Shown: positions 9,307 to 21,150, counted from the stretch's first letter. The stretch: 64,000 bases of DNA from Anthostomella pinea (GCA_963556695.1 CAUWAG010000006.1:3968001-4032000); one strand, 5' to 3'. Notes: generated by a model from the sequence alone, not told the origin. Program-made: numbers and translations.

Positions 9307-10683
9307 ATGTCCCAGGAGCGGCCTGAACCGCCTTCGGGAGCGGACTCTCCAGAAGAGCTCGTTGCCCACGTTACCAACAACCCGTCCGACTGGCTGTTAT
9401 ACTTGCGCCATATCAATGGCTACGCTGCCGCCTTGAAGGAAGAGAACGATTTCTCCCGCCTCGCCGACTCTGACCACGATAACTCCCTCCAGCCCCTCCG
9501 ATCGACCATCGCCAAGCAAGAGGGAATTATCGAATACCAAAAGCAACAGCACCGAGAAGATACTGCCCTGCTCCAGAAGGAGATTACCCATCTAGAGGTT
9601 GAGAAACTCCGCCTGCTCGACGCCGCCACGCCCGCTGTCCACACTCCCCGACCCGTCCCTGCCGCTATCCCAAGTCCCCCGGCTGAACAGCCTGCGGATT
9701 CTGTACCGATACCGACTACGCTTGTTCCGCCCGTCTGTTCCGGATCTTCCCATCTCAGTGAGAAGATCCCTGACCCAAAAGAATTCGATGGCTCTCGAAG
9801 CGACCTTCGCTGGTTCACGCAACAGACCTATGGCAAGATGACCGCCAACGCTGACCGATTCCCGACCGCTGCTGCCCGCCTGACCTATGTTGCTGGACGT
9901 CTGACCGGGAAAGCCTACGAATTGATCCTGCCGAAGACCCGCTACGGAGTTCCCGAGTTCCTTGATTACCCGGAAATGCTTGCCTACCTGGAGAACGCCT
10001 TTGGAGACCCCGACCGTATTCAGAATGCCCAGAATAAGCTATACCAGCTGAAGCAGAGGAACCTGGATTTTAGCACCTTCTTTTCCGAATTTCAATGCCT
10101 GGCCCTGGAAGGAGAGATGCCCGAGGACGCCCTGACCCCATTGTTGTTCCAAGGCATATCTCACGAACTTCAGGATATGCTCCTACACAGCCCGACCCCG
10201 TCCCGGAAATACAGAGACTACGCCAACCATCTACAAGCTCTGGATAACCGCTTCCGCCAACACCAACAGCAAGTCTCCCGGAACCGTATCGTCACTCCTG
10301 CCAGAACCCCTGCCAGTTATGCCGCCGCCGTTGTCCCCCGCCAGCCCGCTGCCGCGAGCCCGAACCCGAGCCCGGACCAGCCCAAGAGAGAATGGAGAGC
10401 GCCCCGACCTGCTTCGCCCGTCGCCAACGGAGGAGAGCCTATGGACTTGAGCTCCCAGAAAAGATTCGCCCCCGGTGGAAGGAAAGAGCGCGGAGAATGC
10501 TTCCGCTGCGGTTCAGAGGGTCATCGCGTCGCTGCCTGCCCCGAACCTGATACTCGCCCCTCGTCCCAACTTCGTCAATTCCGTGCCAGCTATGTCCACC
10601 GTTTCGATAGCCCTGATCCTGTCCGATCTGTCAGCCCGCCTCCCAGCCCACCGAGCTCGACAAATGGAGCGAGTCTGGGTTAA
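9307..10683 (+). CDS. gag: Gag polyprotein of the Gypsy element
   Basis: I chose the ATG at 9307 (MSQERPEP), 458 aa. The frame is also open upstream into the LTR but only from a GTG at 9259. A predicted coiled-coil/charged region comes first, then a proline-rich linker. Next is the capsid-type (Retrotrans_gag/Ty3 capsid) domain from about [11 protein letters not shown] to HELQDML. After a basic Pro/Ala-rich linker there is one CCHC zinc knuckle, [14 protein letters not shown], spacing C-x2-C-x4-H-x4-C, encoded at about 10498-10540, which binds the RNA. It ends at TAA 10681-10683, overlapping the pol frame by 67 nt. Gag forms the cytoplasmic particle in which reverse transcription takes place. 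Confidence 0.9.
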   Translation: MSQERPEPPSGADSPEELVAHVTNNPSDWLLYLRHINGYAAALKEENDFSRLADSDHDNSLQPLRSTIAKQEGIIEYQKQQHREDTALLQKEITHLEVEKLRLLDAATPAVHTPRPVPAAIPSPPAEQPADSVPIPTTLVPPVCSGSSHLSEKIPDPKEFDGSRSDLRWFTQQTYGKMTANADRFPTAAARLTYVAGRLTGKAYELILPKTRYGVPEFLDYPEMLAYLENAFGDPDRIQNAQNKLYQLKQRNLDFSTFFSEFQCLALEGEMPEDALTPLLFQGISHELQDMLLHSPTPSRKYRDYANHLQALDNRFRQHQQQVSRNRIVTPARTPASYAAAVVPRQPAAASPNPSPDQPKREWRAPRPASPVANGGEPMDLSSQKRFAPGGRKERGECFRCGSEGHRVAACPEPDTRPSSQLRQFRASYVHRFDSPDPVRSVSPPPSPPSSTNGASLG

Positions 10684-13600
10684 GTCGCACCCAGGCTCCC
10701 AAGAAAGAGCGCCGCCCGAGAACCGCTGCCACCGTCCGACTATCTGCTGCCGCCGCCAAGGGAGTCTCTGTCCAAGAAGAAACGGATCAGAGGTCCCATT
10801 TGATGATTCTACCTGTTACCCTGGAGTTAGGAAGCAAGGCGCTCCCGACTTACGCCATGACCGATACCAGAGCCGAAGGAAAAGGCTTCATAGACCAGAG
10901 CTGGGCCGCGAGCCACGAGCTACCCCTGAGGAAACTAAAGAGACCATTCAGATTAGAAGTGTTCGATGGAAGAAACGCCGAGAGTGGAATGATCACCCAT
11001 TATATCGAGACCCGACTGAGAACTGAAGACCATTGCGAAGAGATCAAGCTCTTCGTGACCCAACTGGCCCATTACCCCGTTATTCTGGGAATGCCCTGGC
11101 TAAAGAAGCACGACCCGAAGATCGGATTCGCCTGCCATACCTTTACTTTTGACAGTGAATACTGCCGGAAACACTGCAATACTCCCGCCTGCCCGACGAA
11201 GATCCGAGCATTGCATGACGTCCCTGCCAAGGCCCGACCGCACAACTTGCCTCCCCGACCGGCTGAGCTGCAGCATCTAGATATTGCCCGAGTATCGTTA
11301 AGAGCCTGTACGATGTACAGCCGAAAGAACTGCCAGCTTTTTACTGTTACGATCAATGATATCGACCGGTACCTGCAGAATGCCAGCCCGCCGGAGCCCC
11401 GAGACCTGCTGCCCGAGGAACTAAAGGATTATGCCGACATCTTTTCACCCAAGGAAGCCGAAAGACTCCCCCCGCACCGGGATTATGATCACGATATCCG
11501 CCTGCAGGATGGCAAGACGCCCCCATTTGGACCACTGTACCCAATGTCCCGCAACGAGCTGATCGCACTGAAGGAATGGCTGGAAGAGAACCTGCGCAAG
11601 GGGTTCGTCCGTCCCAGCTCGTCGCCTGCCGCCTCCCCAGTCCTGTTCGTAAAAAAGGCTGATGAAAGCCTCCGTTTCTGCGTCGACTACCGAGGACTGA
11701 ACAACATCTCTGTTAAGGACCGATATCCGCTGCCTTTGACCAAGGAATCGCTGAACAACCTGAAGGGAATGAAGTACTTCACGAAGATCGATATCGTGTC
11801 TGCTTTCAATAATATCCGCATGAAGAAAGGACAAGAGTACCTGACCGCGTTCCGTACCCGCTTTGGCTTGTACGAGTCCCTGGTGATGCCCTTTGGACTG
11901 ACTGGGGCCCCCGCAACCTTCCAAAGGTTCATGAACGACACCTTGCGAGAGTACCTAGATGTATTTTGCACTGCCTATCTAGACGATATCCTGATCTACA
12001 GCCGTACTCGAGAAGAGCACCTGAACCACGTCCGCAAGGTATTAGAGTCCCTGAGACAAGCCGGCCTGTATGCCAAGATCCAGAAGTGCGAATTCTTCAA
12101 GGATGAGACCACCTTCTTGGGTGTAATTGTCGGGAAGAATGGGATTCGCATGGACCCGAAGAAGATCGAGACCATTCAGAACTGGCAAACCCCGTCCTGC
12201 CTGACAGACGTCCAAGCGTTTATCGGATTCAGTAACTTTTACCGACGCTTCGTGAAGGATTTCTCGAAGATCATCGCCCCTATGGTAGCCCTGACGAGAA
12301 AAGGAATGCGTTTCCACTGGAACCCGGCCTGCCAGACTGCCTTTGACCGCCTGAAGCAAGCTTTTACGACAGCGCCTGTCCTGGCCCCGTTTGATTGGGG
12401 AAAAGATATCATCCTGGAGACCGACGCGTCTGATTACGTGTCCGCCGGAGTGTTGTCCCAGTATGGGGACGATGGAATCCTAAGGCCAGTAGCTTTCTTT
12501 TCGAAAAAACACTCGACGACGGAGTGTAATTACGAAATTTACGACAAGGAACTGCTGGCGATTATCCGCTGCTTCGAAAAATGGAGACCCGAGCTGGAGG
12601 GGACGAGTTCCCCGATTAAGGTTATTACCGACCACCGGAACCTAGAGTATTTCATGACGACAAAGTTACTGAACCGCCGCCAAGCCAGATGGTCCGAATT
12701 CCTGTCCCGTTTTAACTTTAAGATTGTCTACCGCCCCGGAAAGCAAGGAACGAAGCCGGATGCTCTGACCAGGAGGTCAGAGGACCTGCCTAAAGAGGGG
12801 GATGAACGCCTATTGCACCAGAGTCAGGTAGTGCTGAAAAGAGCCAACCTTGACGATTTCTTACCTATAGATAGGAAACCGGAAGACCAGCCCGTTAAGT
12901 TGCCGCCAACTCCACCACAGACTCCTGAGGTTCTTGAACCAGTGCCTGCTGCCCCAGAACCCGTGCCGAAACCAGCCCGCCCCGTCAAGCGAGTACGATT
13001 CGCAGACCCGATCCTGAAGCTGTACCCAATCACTCGCAGCCAGCTCCGTGGACCTGGAGCTCCAGACCACCGACCACAGCCCGATTTGGAACCACCACGG
13101 CCTGCACTGCCCGTCGAGAGGACTACACCGCTGCTACCTCCCCAGATCCAGGACCTTTTCAACCAAGGATACGCCACAGACAAAGAACTACAGTCGATCG
13201 TCCGAGCTCTGAAAGAAAAGAAGTCTCGCCACCGCAAGATATCACTGGCCGAGTGCGAACTGTCCGGAGAACACTTGTATTACCGCGAACGCCTGTATGT
13301 CCCTGCGAACGAAGGACTCCACGCCGAGCTCCTGCGCCTGTACCACGCTAGCCCTGTCGCCGGCCACATGGGTCGAGCCCGTACGTACGAAGTACTGTCC
13401 CGAGAATACTACTGGCCTGGTATGTTGTCTTATGTCGAACGATGGGTTCGCAATTGCCATACCTGCAAGAGGACTACCGCCTCGAGAGAAGCCCATCAAG
13501 GAGTCCTGAGACCCCTCCCGATTCCCCAGAGAGCCTGGCAAGATATTTCGATGGACTTCATCACGCACCTGCCTGACAGCTACGGCTACGACGCGATCCT

Positions 13601-14633
13601 GGTAGTCGTCGACCGCCTGACCAAGATGAAGCACTTCATCCACTGTAAGGGAACCTGCGATTCTGAAGAAGTCGCCCGTCTATATGTTAAGTATGTCTGG
13701 AAACTGCACGGCCTGCCTAGAACCATTGTATCCGACCGAGGACCCCAGTTCGTATCTGATTTCTGGAAGCATCTGACCAAACGCCTGGGAATCACCGCAC
13801 TGCTGTCGACCGCCTACCACCCCGAGACCGATGGGCAGACCGAGATCGCCAATTCCTTCCTGGAACAGTACCTACGAGGCCACGTATCATACCTTCAAGA
13901 CGACTGGGTACGCTGGCTACCGTTAGCCGAATTTGCGATCAATAACGCACTGAACGAGAGCCTGAAGACCACGCCCTTCTTCGCGAATTATGGATATCAC
14001 CCCCGTTTCGGATTCGAACCTGCCCTACCCGGACGTCGCCTTGCCGCCAAGGATGCCGAGGAGGTCGCCCTGAAGATGGCCACTGTACACGAGTACCTGA
14101 AGTCTGAGATCTGCATCGCCCAAGCCCGCCACGAGGAGTATGCCAACCGGAAACGCCGACCTGCCCGCAGATTCTATGTCGGACAGAAGGTCTGGCTAGA
14201 CGCAAGGAACATCAAGACTGCCCGCCCCCAAAAGAAGCTTGACTGGAAGAACCTGGGCCCGTGGGAAATAGCTAAGGCTATTAGCCCGTACGCCTACCGC
14301 CTGAAGCTGCCTGCGTCCATGAGAATACATCCTGTCTTCCATGTAAACCTGCTGCGCCCTGATTCTGCCGACCCCCAGCCTGGACAGCAGCAAGAACCGC
14401 CGCCTCCCATCGAAGTAAACGGCCTGCAAGAATGGACTGTAGAGGAGATACTTGATTCCCGCTGGGATCGCCGAGGACGTGGAGGAAGGCCTAACCTGAA
14501 GTATACTGTTAAGTGGGAAGGATACGACGAGCCCACGGAGTCCCCTGCTGCCTGGCTCGAGAATGCACAGGAGGTTGTTAACAACTTCCATCGCCGGTAC
14601 CCGAACAAGCCCGGACCTGAACCTCCGCTATGA
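10617..14633 (+). CDS. pol: Pol polyprotein (protease-RT-RNase H-integrase-chromodomain), protease altered
   Basis: The frame is open from 10617 (after a TGA at 10614-10616) to TGA 14631-14633, one base back from gag, so a -1 frameshift would make Gag-Pol. Domains in order: retropepsin-like protease with D-T-R-A at about 10863-10874, where D-T/S-G-A is expected; reverse transcriptase with YLDD at 11976-11987; RNase H with ILETDASDY and a [12 protein letters not shown] end; integrase with an HHCC zinc domain (HMGRAR..CHTC) and catalytic Asp (SMDF), Asp (SDRGPQF) and Glu (GQTE); C-terminal chromodomain with VEEILDSR and [11 protein letters not shown]. There are no internal stops. The Gly-to-Arg change (AGA at 10869-10871, one transition from GGA) probably abolishes protease activity, so this copy may need another copy for processing. 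Confidence 0.92.
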   Translation, partial: SCPICQPASQPTELDKWSESGLSRTQAPKKERRPRTAATVRLSAAAAKGVSVQEETDQRSHLMILPVTLELGSKALPTYAMTDTRAEGKGFIDQSWAASHELPLRKLKRPFRLEVFDGRNAESGMITHYIETRLRTEDHCEEIKLFVTQLAHYPVILGMPWLKKHDPKIGFACHTFTFDSEYCRKHCNTPACPTKIRALHDVPAKARPHNLPPRPAELQHLDIARVSLRACTMYSRKNCQLFTVTINDIDRYLQNASPPEPRDLLPEELKDYADIFSPKEAERLPPHRDYDHDIRLQDGKTPPFGPLYPMSRNELIALKEWLEENLRKGFVRPSSSPAASPVLFVKKADESLRFCVDYRGLNNISVKDRYPLPLTKESLNNLKGMKYFTKIDIVSAFNNIRMKKGQEYLTAFRTRFGLYESLVMPFGLTGAPATFQRFMNDTLREYLDVFCTAYLDDILIYSRTREEHLNHVRKVLESLRQAGLYAKIQKCEFFKDETTFLGVIVGKNGIRMDPKKIETIQNWQTPSCLTDVQAFIGFSNFYRRFVKDFSKIIAPMVALTRKGMRFHWNPACQTAFDRLKQAFTTAPVLAPFDWGKDIILETDASDYVSAGVLSQYGDDGILRPVAFFSKKHSTTECNYEIYDKELLAIIRCFEKWRPELEGTSSPIKVITDHRNLEYFMTTKLLNRRQARWSEFLSRFNFKIVYRPGKQGTKPDALTRRSEDLPKEGDERLLHQSQVVLKRANLDDFLPIDRKPEDQPVKLPPTPPQTPEVLEPVPAAPEPVPKPARPVKRVRFADPILKLYPITRSQLRGPGAPDHRPQPDLEPPRPALPVERTTPLLPPQIQDLFNQGYATDKELQSIVRALKEKKSRHRKISLAECELSGEHLYYRERLYVPANEGLHAELLRLYHASPVAGHMGRARTYEVLSREYYWPGMLSYVERWVRNCHTCKRTTASREAHQGVLRPLPIPQRAWQDISMDFITHLPDSYGYDAILVVVDRLTKMKHFIHCKGTCDSEEVARLYVKYVWKLHGLPRTIVSDRGPQFVSDFWKHLTKRLGITALLSTAYHPETDGQTEIANSFLEQYLRGHVSYLQDDWVRWLPLAEFAINNALNESLKTTPFFANYGYHPRFGFEPALPGRRLAAKDAEEVALKMATVHEYLKSEICIAQARHEEYANRKRRPARRFYVGQKVWLDARNIKTARPQKKLDWKNLGPWEIAKAISPYAYRLKLPASMRIHPVFHVNLLRPDSADPQPGQQQEPPPPIEVNGLQEWTVEEILDSRWDRRGRGGRPNLKYTVKWEGYDEPTESPAAWLENAQEVVNNFHRRYPNKPGPEPPL

Positions 14634-14699
14634 GGATAAACTGGAAGCCTGTGAACCTGTTAGACGCGTCGTCGGAGCTCCGCCTAGAGAGGGGAGTAC

Positions 14700-14942
14700 T
14701 GTCACGGCGCTGGACCCTGCCTATGGGCAGGAAGTGGAGGGACCCCGGGCGCCAGCTGTGGGCGGCCCGGGTGGACCGATATGGACCTGAGAACTGACAA
14801 TATCTTCACTGTCCCCGCCCGAACCCGAATTGTAGCTCTTCGAGCTACGTCCTGTCAATAGAGTTACCCGTAACCCTGCCAGAACCGTAGAGAATAAACT
14901 GTCATACGATCACCTATACTGCCCGTACCGGAGCCCGTGACA
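14700..14942 (+). repeat. 3' LTR of the Gypsy element
   Basis: 243 bp starting 66 bp after the pol stop codon, preceded by a purine-rich tract. By eye it matches the 5' LTR except G14887. Followed by the GATGG duplication. Confidence 0.95.
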
Positions 14943-15161
14943 GATGGTAGCGACGTAGCAACCATCACACGAGGCATTATTTTAAAGGTAATTAATAACA
15001 GTTAACGAGATAATAACATGTTTTATTTATAAGACAATAATTTATTTATTCGATATATTTATTACTGAAATATGGCTAATTACTTGTTTAATTTTCATAT
15101 TACTTTTTAATAACAAGCTTTTAATTATTTTTGGGGGTTTTTAATCTTTAAAGGTCGTTCT

Positions 15162-15407
15162 TGTGATGGATCTGACATCCATCTATCCATTCACGGTGGT
15201 ACGTGCGCTCATCAGGTGATCTGGTGGGGTGGACGCGTTGCCCCGCTGCACTCACTATGGATAATTGTGGAGCGGGATTGAAGATCTAATCCTCCACCAG
15301 AATTGGCTGGTGGTTCTGATCCTTCTTCCCTCCTCACCAGTAGATTCTTATTCATCTGGAGTAATAGATGGGCATCTTCGTCCTGAGCTGCCAGCTGTTC
15401 TTTGACA
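15162..15407. mobile_element. Solo LTR, family D (246 bp), TSD GTTCT
   Basis: It starts TGTGATGGATCTG and ends TTCTTTGACA. GTTCT is perfectly duplicated at 15157-15161 and 15408-15412. Balanced composition in AT-rich flanks and no coding content. The sequence is unlike families A-C in this window. Confidence 0.85.
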
Positions 15408-15792
15408 GTTCTCAAGTGGTTTGTACTTTTTTAAGTAAATTATATTATTATCTTTTTTATTTAAAAAGTTTAAACAAAGTTAATTTTTATAGGTTTTATT
15501 ACTGGTTTTATTTTATATAAAACTTAGCAAGGCTTTTCGTATTTATTTTAAAGTTGTTTAATAAGTGTAAGATGTTTTTGATAATTATTTTTTATTTTTT
15601 ATGAGACTGTGTAACTAGCATATTAGATTTATTTTTAAAGATAATAGTTAATTTAATAAATGCCTTTGTTAACGGCGTTAACGTGGTAAGTATTAGCGTT
15701 AAAGTAGATACTAAAGATCGTTTTTGACATACTTTTAAAGGTGTTGTTATTTTTTAAAACGTAGTTGTTTTTAACGTTAAACGGGGAGTAGT

Positions 15793-15994
15793 TGTTGGAA
15801 CAGGCTTGAACGATCAATCATAATACTCGAGTATTTGGTCAAGGTCATGATGTTGCTGATGGTTGGATTGGGAATTCTAGCTGGACCTGCAGGTCTGGCT
15901 AAGTGGCCTCACAATCTGGTATCTAATCTCTTATCTAATCATACATGTGGGTTCTGTATTGATGGTTTGACTGTGGAATCACATGGATCCAACA
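15793..15994. mobile_element. Solo LTR, family B copy 3 (202 bp), inverted, no TSD
   Basis: The reverse complement starts TGTTGGATCCATG and ends CCTGTTCCAACA and aligns along its length with 5459-5662 and 6352-6555. Flanks GTAGT and ATATA do not match. Either the duplication has mutated or the copy arose by recombination between two insertions. Confidence 0.85.
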
Positions 15995-16850
15995 ATATAT
16001 ATACTTGGCTTATTTTTTATCAAATATTAAAAATCGACTTATACTCTTATTAACCTTAACTACGTTATTAATTCAACTATATTATAAGTCGTAATACACT
16101 TATCAATCTATTTTCGTATTATTAAATTTTTATTAGAGGCCTTATTAATTATAATAAGCATTATATTAAAGAAGTTATGATAAAAAGTGTATCTTATATT
16201 TATTATTAAATGTGCGCTTTTCCAAAATGATGTTTTATCGTTTTCCCGTTTTAAATAGTATTTTCATAAGATTATATAAGTATAATTGAGCATGTTTAAT
16301 AAAAGATTATCAATTTAATATAGGCTTTTTACGTTGGTATTAAAGGTAAGATAGCGATTGAATTAATTAGGGGTTTTCAAATTAAATTGTTCGGCATAAT
16401 AATGATTAAAATAATAACAACATATAATATTATTATTATTACTGCTTTTTAAACAATCTTTTTAACGGCAGCTTTAAGACTGTTTATTTTTATTTTTGGT
16501 TTCTTATTTAAAAAGCTAGCATCTTAAGCTTGAAATTATTACGATTAAAAAAGGTTATAAATTAATAAAGGTTAAAAATCGAGCTTTTCAACGTTTAAAA
16601 GGATGAAAAGGGATGTTTTTATAATAGTAATAGCTTTAACTCAAAGAATAGCTTTAAAGGTTTTAATAAATAAAAAACTACAAAATATTTAAAGTTAAAA
16701 AGTTAAACAAGGTTAAAAGTAAAATCTTTACCACTATTTATTTATAAAAGTAATATCGAGAAAGTAATAAGGGTTTTAGCCGATTTTTATACAAATATAG
16801 TAGGTTTAGCTGTATTATTTTCCTACTAGTTGCGATTTAGGAAATCCTAT

Positions 16851-17417
16851 TCAGCGCGCCCTTATCGGACGCCAATTAAGCCATGCGCGTCTTCGAGATC
16901 GGGAGCTTGTGCCTTGTGGTAGCGGTATCCAGAATAAGGACCAGGGTCACGAATGGTGGCTATTGGTCTGTATTCTGGAAGTTGCTTGATTGAAAGAAGG
17001 GATGGGTGGTGTCCCCATCCCAGAAGTAGCTATCATCCAAGTTGGGTACGAATCTGGTACAAATGGGTACCAGTTGGGCTCTAAGGTACCTTGTACCTAG
17101 TCTGTGACCCATCCGTCATTGTGGCTGGAAAATGGGTTGAGGAGCCACAAGCTTCTACCAATGATGGAGGGCTTATCGGCTGCTGCTTGAGCCTTATCAA
17201 ACGGCACTTAGACCGGCGTTTAGCCGAGATCGGCTATTTTCAAATCATCCAGGTATCTCAAATCTTTCGTGGTGACAAACGTCTTTGGCAACCTCTTAAT
17301 AATTTCAACCTTTTCCGCTGCCAAACATCCATAACCACCATGGGTAGATGACAGGACTATCTCGATCTCCAGGTTGAGCCCATCAGAGACACCTTCAGAA
17401 ACACCAAGTCCAACACC
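16851..17417. other. Intergenic; holds a diverged dispersed repeat (about 16905-17090)
   Basis: The segment containing TGCCTTGTGGTAGCGG and GTCTGTATTCTGG has a diverged relative at about 25011-25190. No gene is evident before the start codon at 17418. Confidence 0.4.
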
Positions 17418-18998
17418 ATGAGGGTCCAAAGATACCGCACAGCAGCTCTTCGCCGAGCCTCTGCCATACTGCAGCCGGCCGCTCTGCCTGTTCCTCGGCT
17501 TCCAACGCCAGCTCGAACACCCGCGCCGGCAACCTTCGAGGGCACTACCATACGGAATGGCATGCGATCCCTACACTCCCAGCCCGCCACGCGCTCCAAC
17601 GCGAGCCAGAGCGAGGCGTCTAACCCTGCGATGGCATTTCCCTGTCTGGATGCGCTCGAGACGAGGTCTGCGAGCTTAGAAGCCAAGTCATTATCGACAG
17701 GCCCCGAGCCGGCGTACACCACTGGTGCCACACAATCATTCCGCTGTCGAGATCCCCTCCTACTCGACTGGGGCGGTATGTTGCCCGATTTCGACGTCGC
17801 ATACGAGACTTGGGGGACGATGAATGCAGACAAATCGAACGTCATTCTGTTACATACCGGTCTATCCGCCTCGTCACACGCGCATTCGACCGAGAGCAAC
17901 CCTCAGCCCGGTTGGTGGGAGAAGTTTATCGGACCGGGAGGACTCGTGGACACGGACAAGTACTTCGTCATTTGCACAAATGTCATAGGAGGCTGCTTTG
18001 GGTCGACAGGACCGAGCAGTGTAGATCCAGCCGACGGTCAGAGATATGCGACGCGGTTCCCCATCCTCACCATGGAAGATATGGTCAGGGCACAGTTCAG
18101 GTTACTCGACCACCTGGGAGTGGACAAGCTGTACGCAAGTGTTGGATCCAGTATGGGCGGCATGCAGTCGCTGGCGGCGGGTGTCCTCTTCCCAACCAGG
18201 GTTGGACGTATCGTGTCCATCAGCGGCTGTGCGCGGAGCCATCCATACAGTATTGCGATGCGCCATACACAACGGCAAGTGCTTATGATGGATCCGAACT
18301 GGAACCGTGGGTTCTACTATGGACGCGTACCACCGCACGCAGGCATGAAGCTCGCCAGGGAGATCGCCACAGTAACGTATCGATCCGGCCCGGAATGGGA
18401 ACAGCGATTCGGTCGAAGGAGAGCAGATCCAACGAAGCCGCCGGCACTGTGTCCGGATTTCCTGATTGAGACATACTTGGATCATGCCGGCGAGAAGTTC
18501 TGTCTCACTTACGACCCGAACAGTCTTCTCTATGTCAGCAAAGCGATGGACTTGTTTGACCTGGGCCGAGAGACCCAGAAGGCGGCCGCTGAACGGAGGG
18601 CCGAGCGAGAAGAGCTCATTCGGTCTGGATCCGAACCGAAAGCGGATGACACGTCTTGCAGCCTCACACTGCCAGATGCGCCTTACGCTGAGCAGCCTGA
18701 TGCTGAGTCGAAGATAGATGACTCTGTCACACCAATTGCTGCTGATTCCCGGCCGCCGGAGGACCTCATCGCTGGCTTATCTGCGATGAGAGATATCCCG
18801 ACTCTGGTGATGGGTGTCGCAAGTGATATTCTGTTCCCAGCTTGGCAACAGCGAGAGGTTGCCAATGCGCTCCGTCTTGCCGGTAACAGGAATGTCGCCC
18901 ACGTCGAGTTGAGCGAGGAGCAGAGCATGTTTGGCCACGATACATTCCTGCTCGACCTCAAGACTGTTGGTGGCAACGTCAAGAACTTTCTTGGCTAG
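17418..18998 (+). CDS. Serine/homoserine O-acetyltransferase-like enzyme, probably mitochondrial
   Basis: Single exon, 526 aa. The alpha/beta-hydrolase acyltransferase family acetylates L-serine or L-homoserine with acetyl-CoA for cysteine or methionine synthesis. Visible: oxyanion region [10 protein letters not shown] (146-155), nucleophile elbow G-S-S-M-G-G with Ser245, catalytic Asp470 (VASDILFP) and His507 (FGHDTF). The HTGLS form and the long acidic insertion before Asp470 (about residues 385-450) fit the fungal Cys2/CysA serine O-acetyltransferase group better than Met2-type homoserine enzymes. That assignment rests on recalled family features. The Arg/Ala-rich, acid-free first 35 residues look like a mitochondrial presequence, which fits that group. 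The start is the first in-frame ATG. Confidence 0.85.
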   Translation: MRVQRYRTAALRRASAILQPAALPVPRLPTPARTPAPATFEGTTIRNGMRSLHSQPATRSNASQSEASNPAMAFPCLDALETRSASLEAKSLSTGPEPAYTTGATQSFRCRDPLLLDWGGMLPDFDVAYETWGTMNADKSNVILLHTGLSASSHAHSTESNPQPGWWEKFIGPGGLVDTDKYFVICTNVIGGCFGSTGPSSVDPADGQRYATRFPILTMEDMVRAQFRLLDHLGVDKLYASVGSSMGGMQSLAAGVLFPTRVGRIVSISGCARSHPYSIAMRHTQRQVLMMDPNWNRGFYYGRVPPHAGMKLAREIATVTYRSGPEWEQRFGRRRADPTKPPALCPDFLIETYLDHAGEKFCLTYDPNSLLYVSKAMDLFDLGRETQKAAAERRAEREELIRSGSEPKADDTSCSLTLPDAPYAEQPDAESKIDDSVTPIAADSRPPEDLIAGLSAMRDIPTLVMGVASDILFPAWQQREVANALRLAGNRNVAHVELSEEQSMFGHDTFLLDLKTVGGNVKNFLG

Positions 18999-20887
18999 AA
19001 GCGGAAACCCAAGGGTGATATCTTGCTGCAAGGAGTTGAATTGATGCTCTGTTCCATTGCCCTGGTCCAAGTGGAAGCTGGGCCGGAAGGCGTGCACCAG
19101 TCTGCACATGACCTGGACTTCAAGTCATCAGCCCCACCTGCGCCCCAGCATGCACGGACTGACAACATAGTTGTTGGATAACTGAGATAAATTGAGATGC
19201 AAGTGTTTGCAGTTGAAGCACGTGCTTCACTAGCGTCATCAGGACAGCGAGTGGTATCCAACCAGCCAAGCTACCTGGGAGGAGACTTGATAGTGGGCAG
19301 CACGGCGCCCACCCATCCATGGACTGTACTGGTTTTCCACTGTGTCAACAGACCTCAGGTCACCGCTGGGCCTGTCGCCTGTCGCCTGAGGGGTGACGAC
19401 AGTTTGCAAAAGAGATACAAAACCCCGCGATGTCTGGACCTGGAGTCTGCCGGTCTGCCAGCTCGCCCAGCTGATGGTTTAGTTCAACGCTCTTGTTAGC
19501 GTCTCGAGAGCTGGCACAGTCCCCCATTGGCTATCAGATATCGTCACCGAACCGCCTCTCTTTTCAGTGGAAGGATCAAGGATGATTTCGACTCATCAAA
19601 TGCGACAGAAAATGGGCACTATCTATCTACCACCACTCATAGTGCATCTAGATGCCAGATATCTCAGAACAACCCATGTCGCTCTCGTCATTTCTCGAGT
19701 TTTTGCTTGCTTCTTATCCATGCAGACTCCACGATCATGATACGTTCCATGCACACTGGCCAGACCTTACTACCATAGAATACGAATCCCTGTTTTCTTT
19801 GCCACTATTTAACTTGATCTGGCTATATGAGGGCCAGCTGTGGCCTCTAGGTCTCCCCTTCGTTCTTTCGCCTCCAGTCCATGAAGCTTTGGCAAGAGTG
19901 CAAGTCCGTGTTCCTACAGAGAGTGTATCTTCATAACCTCTCGCCAAGGTCACACATTGCCCTTGGTGCCACGTATCTAGATAGAGTGCAGGTCTTCCTA
20001 CCCTTCGCCAAGGTAGTTGAAGCCCAATTGCATCTTCCTGCTGCCCTTTTGCACACGTATCGTAGTGGGAAAGGACTAGGGACAGCAAGACCGATTCCCT
20101 ATTACGTGCATCGTTCCTTATCGCCGAGCTGTGTCGGCAGGCTGATCCGTGCGTTGCTTGCTGCCTTACTTTGCATCTCCCGCTAGTTCCACTTGGCTGC
20201 AACTCGTCCGGCCCCATCACAAAGTAAAGTTTGGCGATAAAAAGGCGACCGGCGATTCTTTCTGCACCATCTGCCGCTCCGAATCCCGCACATCACCAAC
20301 GCTCCTGTCGCCGGTTCCTTGTGACACCAGCAGCCTGCACACCACCAAACTTGAAGGGCTCTTGCAGATTACCCCCAAGCACACCACCAAGCCAGAAGGC
20401 TGCTGCCGCTCACGATTACAGATCACAGTCTTGCCGTCGGTTTGCACACCTTCCTTCTTACTTCATACTCTGCATCATCCGCCTTCGCATCGCGGCTTTC
20501 CTCTTCCTTCCGTTGCAGACTACACAGCCCCTTCCTTCCCTTGCCGATTCTGAAGTCTCAAGTCCGCAGTACCTGAAGAGGAGAAACCGGATGCCGAAGC
20601 GGGTTGGGTATAGTTGGCAGGAAGAGAAGTTGATGTCGCCGACAGGAATGGTGATCTGAGATCCTGATCGGTGACAGCCTTGGCTTGATGGTGCTGTGAG
20701 CATACTCTTGCGATCAGCATTACCGATCTCCTGGACAAGGTAATCCGAACACCATAGACCAGACAATTTTTTCTCGTCTTTGGCCACTGACGCCGAATCC
20801 GCCATCTCCCATGTCGCCGCCCACATCGTCTCCCATATCTTCACCCATCCATATTGTCTCCCAAGGCATTCCCACCTTGTTCCCCAT
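18999..20887. other. Long intergenic region and probable leader of the SRA gene
   Basis: No supported gene. From about 20200 the plus strand becomes rich in C and T, a feature common in promoters and long 5' leaders of filamentous fungi. Several short frames here are by-products of that composition. Confidence 0.45.
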
Positions 20888-20983
20888 CCCGTCTCCAACC
20901 CCGTCTCCCATCCCGTCTCCCATCCCGTCTCCCACCCCGTCTCCCAGCACGTTCCCCGTCACGTTCCCCGTCACGTTTCCCTC
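20888..20983. repeat. 12-bp minisatellite, about eight units
   Basis: Units such as CCCGTCTCCCAT repeat in register: AAC, CAT, CAT, CAC and CAG-ending units, then CACGTTCCCCGT twice and a final degenerate unit. Because the unit is a multiple of three it yields PSPIPSP-like open frames, but nothing suggests translation. It lies about 170-260 bp upstream of the SRA gene start. Confidence 0.85.
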
Positions 20984-21052
20984 CTCACCTCCAGATCCAG
21001 CACGCCAAACTTCGATTCACCAGAGCGCAAATTTCCTTCCGCTTCCTAGCCT

Positions 21053-21144
21053 TTTCACCTTCACACCTGACCTCCGCTCTCTACACAGTCCATCGGGATG
21101 TAGCTTTTCACCTTCACATCTGACCTCCGCGCTCTACATAGTCC
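21053..21144. repeat. Tandem duplication (period about 52 bp) in the SRA gene leader
   Basis: CTTTTCACCTTCACACCTGA, followed by CCTCCGCTCTCTACACAGTCC, recurs with four or so substitutions as CTTTTCACCTTCACATCTGA and CCTCCGCGCTCTACATAGTCC. It ends just before the ATG at 21151, so it would alter leader length. Confidence 0.75.
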
Positions 21145-21150
21145 TCTGCA

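Larger units (their letters stand above)
9022..14942 (+). mobile_element. Near-intact Ty3/Gypsy chromovirus, TSD GATGG
   Basis: A 5921-bp element: 5' LTR 9022-9264, gag, pol and 3' LTR 14700-14942. The LTRs are 243 bp each, TGTCACGG..CCCGTGACA, and differ at one position by eye (A9209 versus G14887). GATGG flanks both ends (9017-9021, 14943-14947). A purine-rich tract (GAGAGGGGAG, about 14688-14697) precedes the 3' LTR, as expected for plus-strand priming. Domain order protease, reverse transcriptase, RNase H, integrase, chromodomain is that of chromoviruses. Composition is balanced and the frames are open, so the copy is young and has escaped RIP, unlike its surroundings. The protease active site is altered (see pol). 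Confidence 0.95.
14985..16850. repeat. AT-rich RIP-like block with two solo LTRs
   Basis: This is the counterpart of 4720-8885 on the other side of the Gypsy element: TpA-rich, no open frame of interest, interrupted only by the balanced insertions at 15162-15407 and 15793-15994. Composition returns to normal at about 16850. Confidence 0.75.
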
